From an uncultured Lachnospiraceae bacterium (GTDB lineage: Bacteria > Bacillota > Clostridia > Lachnospirales > Lachnospiraceae), in contig CAMWTP010000048.1 of the NCBI GenBank assembly GCA_947177165.1, positions 1 to 41,052 on the forward strand: a DNA stretch of 41,052 bases. The letters run 5' to 3'. Below, piece after piece: positions 24,637-31,732 of this stretch. Made by a program: the position numbers and the translations under genes. The notes under the pieces are model-generated. The model saw only the letters and a list, made by a program, of their open reading frames with translations. It did no database searches and was not told the DNA's origin. How positions within the stretch are numbered: the first letter of the stretch is position 1; each line of letters starts with the position of its first letter.

Positions 24637-25476
24637 TCAGGCAGGCAGGGCCTCACGTTCTCCGTCAAGGGGCTGCCCATAGTTGAATTTTGCGCCTCCG
24701 TCTGCAGGCAGGACTTCTACATTGCTGTTACCATAATCACAGCCATCGTCATGCTGGGTTTCATTGATGGTTGCACGCTGCTGGAGCATCATGCGGACCT
24801 GTTCTTTAAAACCGTCTGCATATTGCCGGATCTGTGCCAGTTCCTCACCGCTGAAATCGTACAGACGGCGGAAGGTGGCTACACTGTAATCGTCTTTTCC
24901 GTTGCTCATTTTTTTGAGTCCGATCTGTACCACGCTGCCATAGGTCGCACGGCGGCGGAGCATAAAGGACTGGTTCATGAACTCACGGAACGGCTTTAAG
25001 CTGGTGGGCGGCAGGGTCACCTGTAACGGCATGAACTCACCGCTGCGGAGCAGGTAGAGTACACGCATGTTTTTACATGCCTTACCCGCTCCTTCTGCAG
25101 CCGAGCCAAACTGGTTCAGGGCGCAGGCAGCGCAGGAACCGCCCGGTTCCCCGATGCCCTGCTTTGCATCTACGGAAGAGCAGAGGGGAGTAGCGCTGTC
25201 ATCATACTCGCTGCCCTCCGGCCAGTAAGCGTTGTTGGGGTGGTTAAAAAGAATGACTCCCACCAGATTTTTGGCATAATCCGGGCTTTCCGGATCGTCA
25301 GAGGGGATCTCGAACTGCAATGCACCGCCAGCCGGAATCTTGATCCGGGGGAAGCTCATCTGCAGGCCGTCCATATCTTCTGCCAGTTCTTCCTGGGTGA
25401 ATTCGCCTTCCGGCATGGCTGCCGGGAGCATAAATCTTTCCTGTTCTGCCAAAGCGTTGTTCTGAGTGTTATACAT
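24637..25476 (-). CDS. Conserved element protein with Cys cluster and SSB-like tail
   Basis: A 279-aa soluble protein. A Cys-rich motif lies mid-protein: GGSCAACALNQFGSAAEGAG followed by KACKN, a probable metal site seen in phage and element proteins linked to DNA metabolism. It is followed by a conserved-looking PLQVTLPPTSLKPFREF. The last residues are LDGEREALPA, almost identical to the end of the SSB encoded in the same gene group (LDGERESLPE). The shared tail suggests a common docking partner. AAGGAGGAAAACAGT precedes the ATG. The family name is not known to me; a single-stranded DNA or recombination role is inferred. Confidence 0.7.
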   Translation of the reverse strand: MYNTQNNALAEQERFMLPAAMPEGEFTQEELAEDMDGLQMSFPRIKIPAGGALQFEIPSDDPESPDYAKNLVGVILFNHPNNAYWPEGSEYDDSATPLCSSVDAKQGIGEPGGSCAACALNQFGSAAEGAGKACKNMRVLYLLRSGEFMPLQVTLPPTSLKPFREFMNQSFMLRRRATYGSVVQIGLKKMSNGKDDYSVATFRRLYDFSGEELAQIRQYADGFKEQVRMMLQQRATINETQHDDGCDYGNSNVEVLPADGGAKFNYGQPLDGEREALPA

Positions 25477-25520
25477 ACTGTTTTCCTCCTTAAATTTGAA
25501 ATGGGTTCAGGGTGGCTGCA

Positions 25521-26591
25521 TCAGGCGGCCACCTGGTTGATACGATTCCACTGATGGGCCGGCATGGAAAGAATGTTATAGCCGATGCTTTCCAGCTGGG
25601 TAGCCCTGTCATAATTCTCCACATCCTGGCTGTGCCGGGTGACTGCATTGGAGAGTCCATACAGTGTAAGGTCTTTTCCTTCAATCAGATGCTGGAGGAT
25701 GCCTTCCCCCTCATCGTCTGTGATGTGGAATTCCCGGCTGGCCAGTTTGACGATGCCGGGAACGTCTTTGGTGTTCATTTCTGCCTGGGTGGCATTCTGC
25801 ATCAGGCCGACCACCTGGGCAAAGCGTGCCTCTTCCACGGCGGCTCTGACCGTATCCTGGATTTTCAGGATAAAGGCTTTATCATCCGCGGCCAGTGTCT
25901 TCTCGGAATAGAGCTGGAAGTTTTCTTCCATGTCATTGACCCGTCCCACATGGTTGCGGCGGGTCTGTGCGTCATTGACGATCATGCCGTTGCTGCATAC
26001 CAGACGGTAGACAAGGGGCTGAATATTGACTGCGCCCATACCGGTCTCACTGTTGGAAATGATGACGCCGGCCTGAACAATGTCTCCCGGTACCACCTCC
26101 GCTTCGAGACGGGTATTGACGACCTTCATATACATCCGGCTGTCTGTAATCTGGCAGCTTTCAAATCTCGCTCCCTCCATCTGCCCTATGATAGGCAGGA
26201 CTGCCTGGGCAATCTCCATGTTGTCAATCCGCCGGTAACGGTTGCTTAAGAAAGCCCTTGCGGTGCCTCCCATGGTACGCAGAAGCCGTTTTGACGGGGA
26301 ATGCTGGAGCCAGGCATTGACGTTTGCGGCCAGAAGCTCCGGCTTTTCTGCAAGCATCCGGTCATAATAGGGCGCAGGGATCTTTAAGTGCGTGCCAAAC
26401 TGCCGGTGGGCAATGGTGTTGATCTGCATGGGTTCCACCGGTTCGGTGTTACCATCAAACATATGAAGATAGATCTGGGAGTCATAAGGCTCCATCTGCA
26501 GGCTTCTGGTATCAACCAGATAATCCTCTTTCATCCTGCTCTGCCGTGTGATCTCGGCGGCCATTTCTTCCAGGGTAAGACCTTCTTTCAT
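25521..26591 (-). CDS. DUF932 domain protein
   Basis: A 356-aa protein of the DUF932 family, widespread on plasmids, phages and conjugative elements. Recognisable parts are RQFGTHLKIPAPYYDRML, the central TARAFLSNRYRRIDN and VIISNSETGMGAVNIQPLV with VCSNGMIV about 40 residues further on. Length is normal. The function of the family is unsettled; some members lie beside recombination or replication genes. Here it sits between the Cys-motif protein and the membrane protein in the ssb gene group. AAGGAGTGAATCTGA precedes the ATG. Confidence 0.9.
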   Translation of the reverse strand: MKEGLTLEEMAAEITRQSRMKEDYLVDTRSLQMEPYDSQIYLHMFDGNTEPVEPMQINTIAHRQFGTHLKIPAPYYDRMLAEKPELLAANVNAWLQHSPSKRLLRTMGGTARAFLSNRYRRIDNMEIAQAVLPIIGQMEGARFESCQITDSRMYMKVVNTRLEAEVVPGDIVQAGVIISNSETGMGAVNIQPLVYRLVCSNGMIVNDAQTRRNHVGRVNDMEENFQLYSEKTLAADDKAFILKIQDTVRAAVEEARFAQVVGLMQNATQAEMNTKDVPGIVKLASREFHITDDEGEGILQHLIEGKDLTLYGLSNAVTRHSQDVENYDRATQLESIGYNILSMPAHQWNRINQVAA

Positions 26592-26623
26592 TCAGATTCA
26601 CTCCTTTCTTATTGTGTGTGTGG

Positions 26624-27436
26624 CTACCAGGATATCTGGATGCCTTTTGCCATGATCTCAGCCGCCAGCCCGTTACGCTCAAAAACCTGCTGAAGGCGGG
26701 GCCAGTACGTTTTTTCCGGAAAGCCGGCAAGGTGCTCTTTTGCCACCTCCTCCGTGTCTTCCTCAATACAGATGTCGCCGTCCTCATGGATAATCAGGCG
26801 GCTGTGCCCGCGGGAATTTAAGTCCGCCACAAGAGCCTCCAGAATCTTCCTTCCCTGGACTTCATACCAGATTTGGGGATCTACCGGCTGCTTATTGGGT
26901 GGAACAGTATCCTCCGGCTCACTGCCTCCAACTTCGGAGAGCGGAACGATCTTCAACATGTTGCAGACAATTTCCGCATTGTGGCCTACGTTCACATCCG
27001 CATGGTCAAAATCCGGTATTCCATAAAGGCGGATACGCCCGGTGCCTCCTGACAGGATCAGTTTCTCTGGTCTCTTTTCACACCATTCCCACCGCACATC
27101 CGGATAAACTGCCCGAAGGTAGGCGGAGATCCGGTGATTGACATGGCGGAGCAGAAGCAGTTCTGTTTCTGCGGTCTCCAGGGTCGGAAATCCGGGCGGC
27201 TGATTAGGAGAAATCCCTTCTGCCAGACGCTTTTTTGCAAGCTGTTCACGCATTCTGCGGCGTTTTGCCTGCTGCATGTAAGGCCGTAAGAGAACTGCTA
27301 CCACCCACAATCCCCAAAGGGTAAAGACCCCGATAAGGAGCCAGGTCTGCCAGACGCCCCTTATGAGAGCCAGTATGGCGATAACTGCACCCACAAGGAT
27401 GCTGATGCTGCCCCAAAGGGCTTTGTCACTCTTCAT
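26624..27436 (-). CDS. Hypothetical membrane-anchored protein
   Basis: A 270-aa protein with two N-terminal membrane helices (about 8-26 and 31-50), a basic stretch (QQAKRRRMREQLAKKRL) and a roughly 190-residue cytoplasmic domain. The domain contains VRWEWCEKRPEKLILSG and LVADLNSRGHSRLIIHEDGD. Topology by the positive-inside rule puts the large domain in the cytosol. No family is recognised. AAAGGATGATTAAAA precedes the ATG. It lies between ssb and DUF932 and could anchor DNA-processing proteins to the membrane, but this is speculative. Confidence 0.65.
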   Translation of the reverse strand: MKSDKALWGSISILVGAVIAILALIRGVWQTWLLIGVFTLWGLWVVAVLLRPYMQQAKRRRMREQLAKKRLAEGISPNQPPGFPTLETAETELLLLRHVNHRISAYLRAVYPDVRWEWCEKRPEKLILSGGTGRIRLYGIPDFDHADVNVGHNAEIVCNMLKIVPLSEVGGSEPEDTVPPNKQPVDPQIWYEVQGRKILEALVADLNSRGHSRLIIHEDGDICIEEDTEEVAKEHLAGFPEKTYWPRLQQVFERNGLAAEIMAKGIQISW

Positions 27437-27494
27437 TTTTAATCATCCTTTCTTTTGCTGTTGTTGAAAGTAACCTGCATTTTCGGCTGAATGC

Positions 27495-27558
27495 ACAAAA
27501 AAAGAGGAACCATACCAGTCTTTCAGTATCATTCTGAAAAACCGATAAGGTTCCTCTT
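27495..27558 (-). terminator. Intrinsic terminator after ssb
   Basis: On the minus strand AAGAGGAACC (27558-27549) pairs with GGTTCCTCTT (27511-27502) and is followed by TTTTTTT. The stem encloses a 37-base region, so it is long-range for a terminator. Partial read-through would link ssb to the downstream genes. Confidence 0.7.
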
Positions 27559-27576
27559 CTGGAGCCGGGGCGAAAT

Positions 27577-27987
27577 TCACTCCGGCAGAGACTCGCGTTC
27601 CCCGTCCAGTACCTCCACAGGGGGAGGGGCGGCGTCTGCTGTCTCAGGGTCATCTGGAATATCAGTGGAGTTTTCTTTGGGGAAACGGCCCGGAAGAAAA
27701 CCAAAATTGGAAAGGTAGATCTTCAAAACCTTTGTCCTGTCCTTTCCGTGTCCTGTAGTACAGTCCACCAGCTGCTGTGTGCCGGTAATCCATAACCGGC
27801 TGTCCTTTTTTACACCAAGCTGTACAAGGCGGGATACTTCATCCTCCCATGCCCAGACCTGATAATACTGGAACTGTCCTTTTCCAGTCTGCTCGGTAAA
27901 ACCGAAACAGACATAGGTGGAATCCTTCTGGCTCTTTTTGGGAACCAGGTCATTCTCCACGCGTCCAAATGCAAAAATCTGTGCCAT
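27577..27987 (-). CDS. ssb: Single-stranded DNA-binding protein, element-type
   Basis: A 136-aa OB-fold protein that coats single-stranded DNA during replication or transfer. Typical SSB text includes GRVENDLVPKKSQKDSTYVC, YQVWAWEDEVSRLVQLGVK and LWITGTQQLVD, then a disordered acidic linker from about 112. The tail ends EVLDGERESLPE instead of the usual acidic 'DDDIPF' tip, and the same ending occurs in the protein at 24637-25476. AAAGGAGTGTT before 27987 sets the start, six codons inside a longer frame. Upstream are a strong promoter, a possible leader peptide and an intrinsic terminator, pointing to attenuation control. Confidence 0.85.
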   Translation of the reverse strand: MAQIFAFGRVENDLVPKKSQKDSTYVCFGFTEQTGKGQFQYYQVWAWEDEVSRLVQLGVKKDSRLWITGTQQLVDCTTGHGKDRTKVLKIYLSNFGFLPGRFPKENSTDIPDDPETADAAPPPVEVLDGERESLPE

Positions 27988-28021
27988 AACACTCCTTTCT
28001 GCCACTGGCCTTGATATCTAT

Positions 28022-28078
28022 AAAAAAAGTGCCAGCGGGAATCCGGCCCAAACGGGCGCAACAATACCACTGACACTT
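28022..28078 (-). terminator. Attenuator-like intrinsic terminator in the ssb leader
   Basis: On the minus strand AAGTGTCAGTGG (28078-28067) pairs over 12 bp with CCGCTGGCACTT (28038-28027) using two G-U pairs, with an inner GCCC-GTTT-GGGC hairpin, then a T-run. The wobble pairs would be mismatches on the plus strand, so the structure belongs to minus-strand RNA. It lies upstream of ssb and downstream of its promoter. Confidence 0.8.
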
Positions 28079-28088
28079 ATATACAAAC

Positions 28089-28136
28089 TTAACAGCGTGT
28101 GCAATGCGATTTCTTTATCGCCGTACAGACAGACAT
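28089..28136 (-). CDS. Possible 15-aa leader peptide of ssb
   Basis: ATG to TAA encodes MSVCTAIKKSHCTRC. The stop codon lies 10 bases before the terminator stem, so a ribosome finishing or pausing here would cover its left arm. The ribosome site (GGATTGCAGGC) is poor. Rich in Cys, Lys and Arg. Supported only by position within the promoter-terminator interval. Confidence 0.4.
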   Translation of the reverse strand: MSVCTAIKKSHCTRC

Positions 28137-28181
28137 GCCTGCAATCCTGCAAGGATACGCACAAAAATCAATTACAAAGTA

Positions 28182-28210
28182 AGTATAACACTATATGTGG
28201 TGGTTGTCAA
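28182..28210 (-). promoter_or_regulatory. Sigma-A-type promoter for ssb
   Basis: Minus-strand TTGACA (28210-28205), a 17-base spacer and TATACT (28187-28182). This is close to consensus and the best promoter in the window. It would give a leader of about 190 bases before ssb. The remainder of 28006-28319 has no other gene. Confidence 0.8.
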
Positions 28211-28319
28211 GTTTATAAATACTATATATAGATATTTGAAGTGGCGAAATACAATATATTGTGATACTCTGAAAATCATGTACAGAGTTTCCTGTATAGA
28301 AACACGAGCCGGGATGTCT

Positions 28320-28808
28320 TTATTCTGCGGTATCCTGATTTTTTGTTTCAGGAGGATTTTGCGGCAGACCGGAATCATAGCCGAGAAACAGGTCTGTGGA
28401 AAGGGAAGCATCCAGATATTCATTCCCAAGGGACGGTTGGGAGGCTTTCCGGAAATAAAAACAGTAATATCCGCCCGGCTTTATCTTCACCTGTTTCCCC
28501 AAAAGCAGGATGATGGCGGCTCCCTGACTGTCAGTGAGTTCTATTTTGTGATATCTGCGCAAAGGCTGAGATGAAACGGCGGTGCAGATGCCCGTGATGG
28601 TTTCATAGTCTCTACGCAGGATCACGATCAGAAGTCCGGTACTGCGAAACATGCAGCACCCAAAGATAACGCCGCTTAAAATCAGCAGAAGCCGGTCATG
28701 GGAAATAAAAAATACTATGGCAGCGATGATAAGGCTGCCAATCCCTGTAAGCAGGATAAGAAAAACTTTCAGACGGAGGGTAAAAGGGGTATTCAACCAT
28801 TGTTCCAT
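28320..28808 (-). CDS. Hypothetical membrane protein
   Basis: A 162-aa protein with two membrane helices (about 12-34 and 39-63, LKVFLILLTGIGSLIIAAI and LLLILSGVIFGCCMFRST), followed by a roughly 100-residue cytoplasmic tail with YHKIELTDSQGAAIILLLGK and a charged Pro-rich end. No family is recognised. The ribosome site is modest (AAAGGATATGACATTTT). It follows the gene at 28815 by 6 bases, so the two are co-transcribed. Confidence 0.65.
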   Translation of the reverse strand: MEQWLNTPFTLRLKVFLILLTGIGSLIIAAIVFFISHDRLLLILSGVIFGCCMFRSTGLLIVILRRDYETITGICTAVSSQPLRRYHKIELTDSQGAAIILLLGKQVKIKPGGYYCFYFRKASQPSLGNEYLDASLSTDLFLGYDSGLPQNPPETKNQDTAE

Positions 28809-28814
28809 AAAATG

Positions 28815-29510
28815 TCATATCCTTTCAAAAATAATCTGCTGGCGCAGGTACAGATTCGCAACAGCAAGGGTTACGGTCTGACTCTGTGGGGAAATCTGCA
28901 TGATATAACTGATATTGTCGCTGGTAGTATCCAGGTCATCATAGACTCCTTCCAAAATGCTTTCCTCAGTGGGAAGGAAGTGGATATCCTTTTCCATACA
29001 CCGGATCAGTTCCGCCGTGGAGAGAAGGGCCTGTCTGGCAAGTGCCATGACCTGTTTCTCACTTTCTGTGCGCTGGTCCCGATGGAAAAGCTTCCTGGCA
29101 GCTGAAAATGGTACATGATTTACAAAAGTCAGTTTCAGGAAAGACAATACCCTGAGAAAAGCGGAACCATCTGTAGGGATAATATACAAGGAAGAAAGCA
29201 GGTCATAGAGGGCATCATAATCCGTTTCCCCTTTTCCGCTGACCAGCAGGCCCCGTGTCAGCAGACGTTCTACACAGTCCTTCCAGGGACGGTTTATGAT
29301 ATCTTTCTGTCCAGGCAGGGTTTTTGTATAGAGGTGCCCGATTTCCTCCATACGAACAATTCGCCAGTTCATGCAGCTCCAGATGATCATTTCCTGCATA
29401 TCGACCATATACTCCTTTCCCCCAAGGATAATGACCGGGCAGCAGCGCCGGCATCCGTTTGTCTTTCGTTCAAAACGGCCGACAGCAGTATAAAGTGTTT
29501 TTAATGCCAT
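28815..29510 (-). CDS. Hypothetical protein with cysteine motif and helical domains
   Basis: A 231-aa soluble protein. The start ALKTLYTAVGRFERKTNGCR carries a CRRCC cluster, followed by IILGGKEYMVDMQEMIIWS; the central part (WRIVRMEEIGHLYTKTL, then RLLTRGLLVSGKGETDYDAL) resembles a winged-helix repressor fold. The C-terminal half is helical (MALARQALLSTAELI). No family name is known to me. AAAGGAGGACTTCTC before 29510 sets the start; a longer frame upstream lacks a ribosome site. A regulatory role is possible. Confidence 0.6.
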   Translation of the reverse strand: MALKTLYTAVGRFERKTNGCRRCCPVIILGGKEYMVDMQEMIIWSCMNWRIVRMEEIGHLYTKTLPGQKDIINRPWKDCVERLLTRGLLVSGKGETDYDALYDLLSSLYIIPTDGSAFLRVLSFLKLTFVNHVPFSAARKLFHRDQRTESEKQVMALARQALLSTAELIRCMEKDIHFLPTEESILEGVYDDLDTTSDNISYIMQISPQSQTVTLAVANLYLRQQIIFERI

Positions 29511-29562
29511 GAGAAGTCCTCCTTTTTGTTCTGGTTGTATAACAAGCTGCCTGTAGCAGCAA

Positions 29563-30141
29563 TCATAAAAGTCCTGATAAGAATGGTGTGTCTCTTCTGA
29601 GTTTTTGGGTGGCACGGGAGATCCATGCGCCTACATGGGGCGGCGGCACATGGTACAGCCCGGCAATCTCGGAAACACTCATGCCTTTCAGTTTCAGTTT
29701 CAAGGCTTCTATTCCGAGCCTTGTCACTCCCTGGTATTTCTTTTCGGCGCATGCGAGAAGATCAAGGGTTTCTATCATATTTATCTGTACATGAAAGTTA
29801 TCTGAAGGCATGACCAGTTCCCCGTCAGCTAACAGTTCCCCATGTTTGTCGACCGTCAGGTAAGTAAACCTGCGCTGCCTGGAGCACAGCTGTCGGCAGT
29901 AAGAGATCAGACCATTGCGAACAACTTTTTTTGCATAGGCGGAAAAACAGGAACGTGCGGGGTCATAGGTGGCCGCTGCATGGCACAGCCAGATACACCC
30001 CTCCTGGTACAGATCCTCATACTCAAATCCATAAATGGTTTTATTGATATGGATGCTTTCCATAATAACCCAGTAGACGAGGGACAGGTTATTTTCAACC
30101 AATTCCTGCTGTGCTTTGGTCAATCGGGTATTCTGCTTCAT
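29563..30141 (-). CDS. Sigma-70-family RNA polymerase sigma factor
   Basis: A 192-aa sigma-like factor, the clearest in the window. Region 2 is nearly canonical: YGFEYEDLYQEGCIWLCHAA and FSAYAKKVVRNGLISYCRQL. A short linker leads to a region 4 helix-turn-helix near the C terminus (GIEALKLKLKGMSVSEIAGL, then HVPPPHVGAWISRATQKL). Length suits a small element-borne or sporulation-type sigma. AAGGAGGTGAACATTT precedes the ATG. It lies between the wHTH-like gene and the DUF3268 gene and may drive promoters of this block. Confidence 0.85.
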   Translation of the reverse strand: MKQNTRLTKAQQELVENNLSLVYWVIMESIHINKTIYGFEYEDLYQEGCIWLCHAAATYDPARSCFSAYAKKVVRNGLISYCRQLCSRQRRFTYLTVDKHGELLADGELVMPSDNFHVQINMIETLDLLACAEKKYQGVTRLGIEALKLKLKGMSVSEIAGLYHVPPPHVGAWISRATQKLRRDTPFLSGLL

Positions 30142-30156
30142 AAATGTTCACCTCCT

Positions 30157-30573
30157 TCATGCTGCCAGGCCGCCATCAGGTTTTACCGGCGAACGGCAAA
30201 GGGAAATGACCTGTTCACACATCTGTTCTGAAAACATGCCGATATGAGCCTGGCTTTCATCAAGGCCCAGTTTTGCCTGGAGCCATACATAGACAGCCCA
30301 TTTATCCATATGCCGCTCCTTTTGCAGCCTTTTTAATGCCTGATGTGCAAGAATGCGTTTATGGCGTAAACTGCGGTTTGCCATGGTTCCCATAGGTTTC
30401 CGGTCTTTCTTATGAGCGCTCACATAGGAATCGCAGGCAGGCCAGCGGGCGCAGACATACAGATAGCTTCCCTGGTCAATTGTATCCTTTCCATGGACTG
30501 TACTGGCAGGCCGGCAGATGGCTGACGCGCCACAATACGGGCATTTCAAGTTGTATTTTTTCATAGTTTTCAT
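30157..30573 (-). CDS. DUF3268 zinc-finger protein
   Basis: A 138-aa protein of the DUF3268 zinc-finger family. The N-terminal zinc site is CPYCGASAICRPAS with a second pair in YVCARWPACDSYVSAHK, followed by the family-typical PMGTMANRSLRHKRILAH. The rest is helical (WAVYVWLQAKLGLDESQAHI). These proteins are common on phages and plasmids; their exact function is unknown, though nucleic-acid contact is likely. GGAGGTGACCA precedes the ATG. It lies between the sigma factor and a small hypothetical gene. Confidence 0.88.
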   Translation of the reverse strand: MKTMKKYNLKCPYCGASAICRPASTVHGKDTIDQGSYLYVCARWPACDSYVSAHKKDRKPMGTMANRSLRHKRILAHQALKRLQKERHMDKWAVYVWLQAKLGLDESQAHIGMFSEQMCEQVISLCRSPVKPDGGLAA

Positions 30574-30624
30574 TGGTCACCTCCGTTTCTGCCAGTTTCA
30601 GCAGTTTTTTGTTCCTTTTCTTTT

Positions 30625-30975
30625 TTAAAAGCAGCGGCACTTATCAGAAATCTGGCAAAGCTCCAGAAGCGAACATCCAGTGGAAGGTATGATGTGCCAT
30701 TCAATATACAGACCATATACAGCTTCAAAGGTCTTTTTCCCTAACACGGTGCGGCATTCCTCTGGTTCGATGGATTCCCCGGTCAGTTGCCGCAGGATGT
30801 TGACTGGCATAAGGATGGGAGAACCATCCGCACCCACAGCCATCAGGAAACCTTCACAGGGTGGAGACTGGCCATGAGGACAGATATCATACTCACACTT
30901 GATAAACAGGGCATTATGCCAGCTTCCGTGAACTGCTCTTAAAAAGAGATATACTCTACATTTTTTTTGATTCAA
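30625..30975 (-). CDS. Hypothetical protein with TTG start
   Basis: A 116-aa soluble protein beginning with TTG after GAGAGGTGAAACAGG; no ATG fits that site. Text such as HNALFIKCEYDICPHGQSPP and GADGSPILMPVNILRQLTGE gives it several cysteines, ending KCRCF. No family is recognised. A candidate promoter lies about 60 bases upstream (31036-31064), so it may open the minus-strand unit that continues to DUF3268 and the sigma factor. Confidence 0.6.
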   Translation of the reverse strand: MNQKKCRVYLFLRAVHGSWHNALFIKCEYDICPHGQSPPCEGFLMAVGADGSPILMPVNILRQLTGESIEPEECRTVLGKKTFEAVYGLYIEWHIIPSTGCSLLELCQISDKCRCF

Positions 30976-31035
30976 CCTGTTTCACCTCTCTTATGCTCTT
31001 TTCCCAATCCCGAAATGGTCAATTTGGGCCGGGAA

Positions 31036-31064
31036 AATCTAAAATTTTTATAAAATCTAATCAA
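31036..31064 (-). promoter_or_regulatory. Candidate promoter upstream of 30975
   Basis: Minus-strand TTGATT and TAGATT with a 17-base spacer, in an AT-rich interval just after the Tad operon terminator. Confidence 0.45.
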
Positions 31065-31096
31065 AACTCTTCTGAGTTTCCTTTAAAAATAAAAAA

Positions 31097-31132
31097 GGGG
31101 AACCAGACTCATATTTCTGCAGTCTGGTCCCC
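31097..31132 (-). terminator. Intrinsic terminator at the end of the Tad operon
   Basis: On the minus strand GGGG-A-CCAGACT (31132-31121) pairs with AGTCTGG-TT-CCCC (31109-31097), followed by TTTTTTATTTTT. It separates the pilus operon from the downstream minus-strand genes. Confidence 0.85.
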
Positions 31133-31153
31133 AAAAACTTTTATTCAGTTGTT

Positions 31154-31375
31154 TTAGCCGAACAGCCCCTCAATTTCCCGCGTAATTCTGGGAATGACGG
31201 TATCGTTGAAAATCAGGGTCAGTGCTGCCAGCAGCAGTGCGCCCAGCACCACGGCAATGATGATCTTTACGGCATCCGAGATGTAGAAATCTCCACGCTG
31301 GTTGACGACTGCCATCCGGGCACGGTTAATGAAATGGTTTGCTTTGTTACAAATACGATCTGCGAATTTTCTCAT
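31154..31375 (-). CDS. DUF6133 pilin-like protein (candidate Flp-type major pilin)
   Basis: A 73-aa protein with a basic N terminus (MRKFADRICNKANHFINRAR), the motif NQRGDFYISDA and one long hydrophobic helix (VKIIIAVVLGALLLAALTLIF), ending in a short polar tail. This is the layout of a Flp-type prepilin, and the ending matches DUF6133 proteins of gut Clostridia. The leader could be cut by the peptidase at 36760-37251, though the site is not the classical G-xxxx-E. It is the last gene of the Tad operon, has AGGAGGTTTCC before ATG, and is followed by a terminator. Confidence 0.75.
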   Translation of the reverse strand: MRKFADRICNKANHFINRARMAVVNQRGDFYISDAVKIIIAVVLGALLLAALTLIFNDTVIPRITREIEGLFG

Positions 31376-31426
31376 GGAAACCTCCTGTTTAAAATAATGT
31401 TTGGTTATAGGGATACACGGCTGCTG

Positions 31427-31576
31427 TTAAGGCCGCCGAATGTGCCTGTTTCGCCTGTCCTTTCTGCTTTTCGGTCTGTCCGGATAAGGGGCAGGCTTCT
31501 GCTGGATCAGCCGCTGAAACCGTTGTTTTTCTGCCTCTGCCAGTGACGGCAGGGTATGTTTTCTGCGTTTGTTCAT
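31427..31576 (-). CDS. Small basic protein (49 aa)
   Basis: A 49-codon gene with a clear ribosome site (AGGAGTTGCC) before ATG. The product begins MNKRRKHTLPSLAEAEKQRF and ends RKDRRNRHIRRP: highly basic, no hydrophobic stretch. It sits in the roughly 360-base gap between TadC and the pilin, which otherwise looks empty. Its function is unknown. Confidence 0.55.
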   Translation of the reverse strand: MNKRRKHTLPSLAEAEKQRFQRLIQQKPAPYPDRPKSRKDRRNRHIRRP

Positions 31577-31732
31577 GGCAACTCCTGTCTGTAGTCCGCC
31601 TGCCGTGGCAGGACGGGTTTTGTCTGTCTTCTGAAATGTACAGTGCTAAGGGAAGCCGCTGGGATACAAGTTACCGCCTCCTTTTCAATAGAATCGTTAT
31701 GTAAAGAGCCAGTGGCAAAAAATGTCCGGCCT

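Noticed and set aside
25512..26249. 245-codon plus-strand frame opposite the DUF932 gene
   Set aside because: Antisense to a recognised family, no ribosome site, no recognisable domain.
28104..28574. 156-codon plus-strand frame over the ssb leader and the 28320 gene
   Set aside because: Overlaps a strong minus-strand promoter and a membrane protein gene; no ribosome site.
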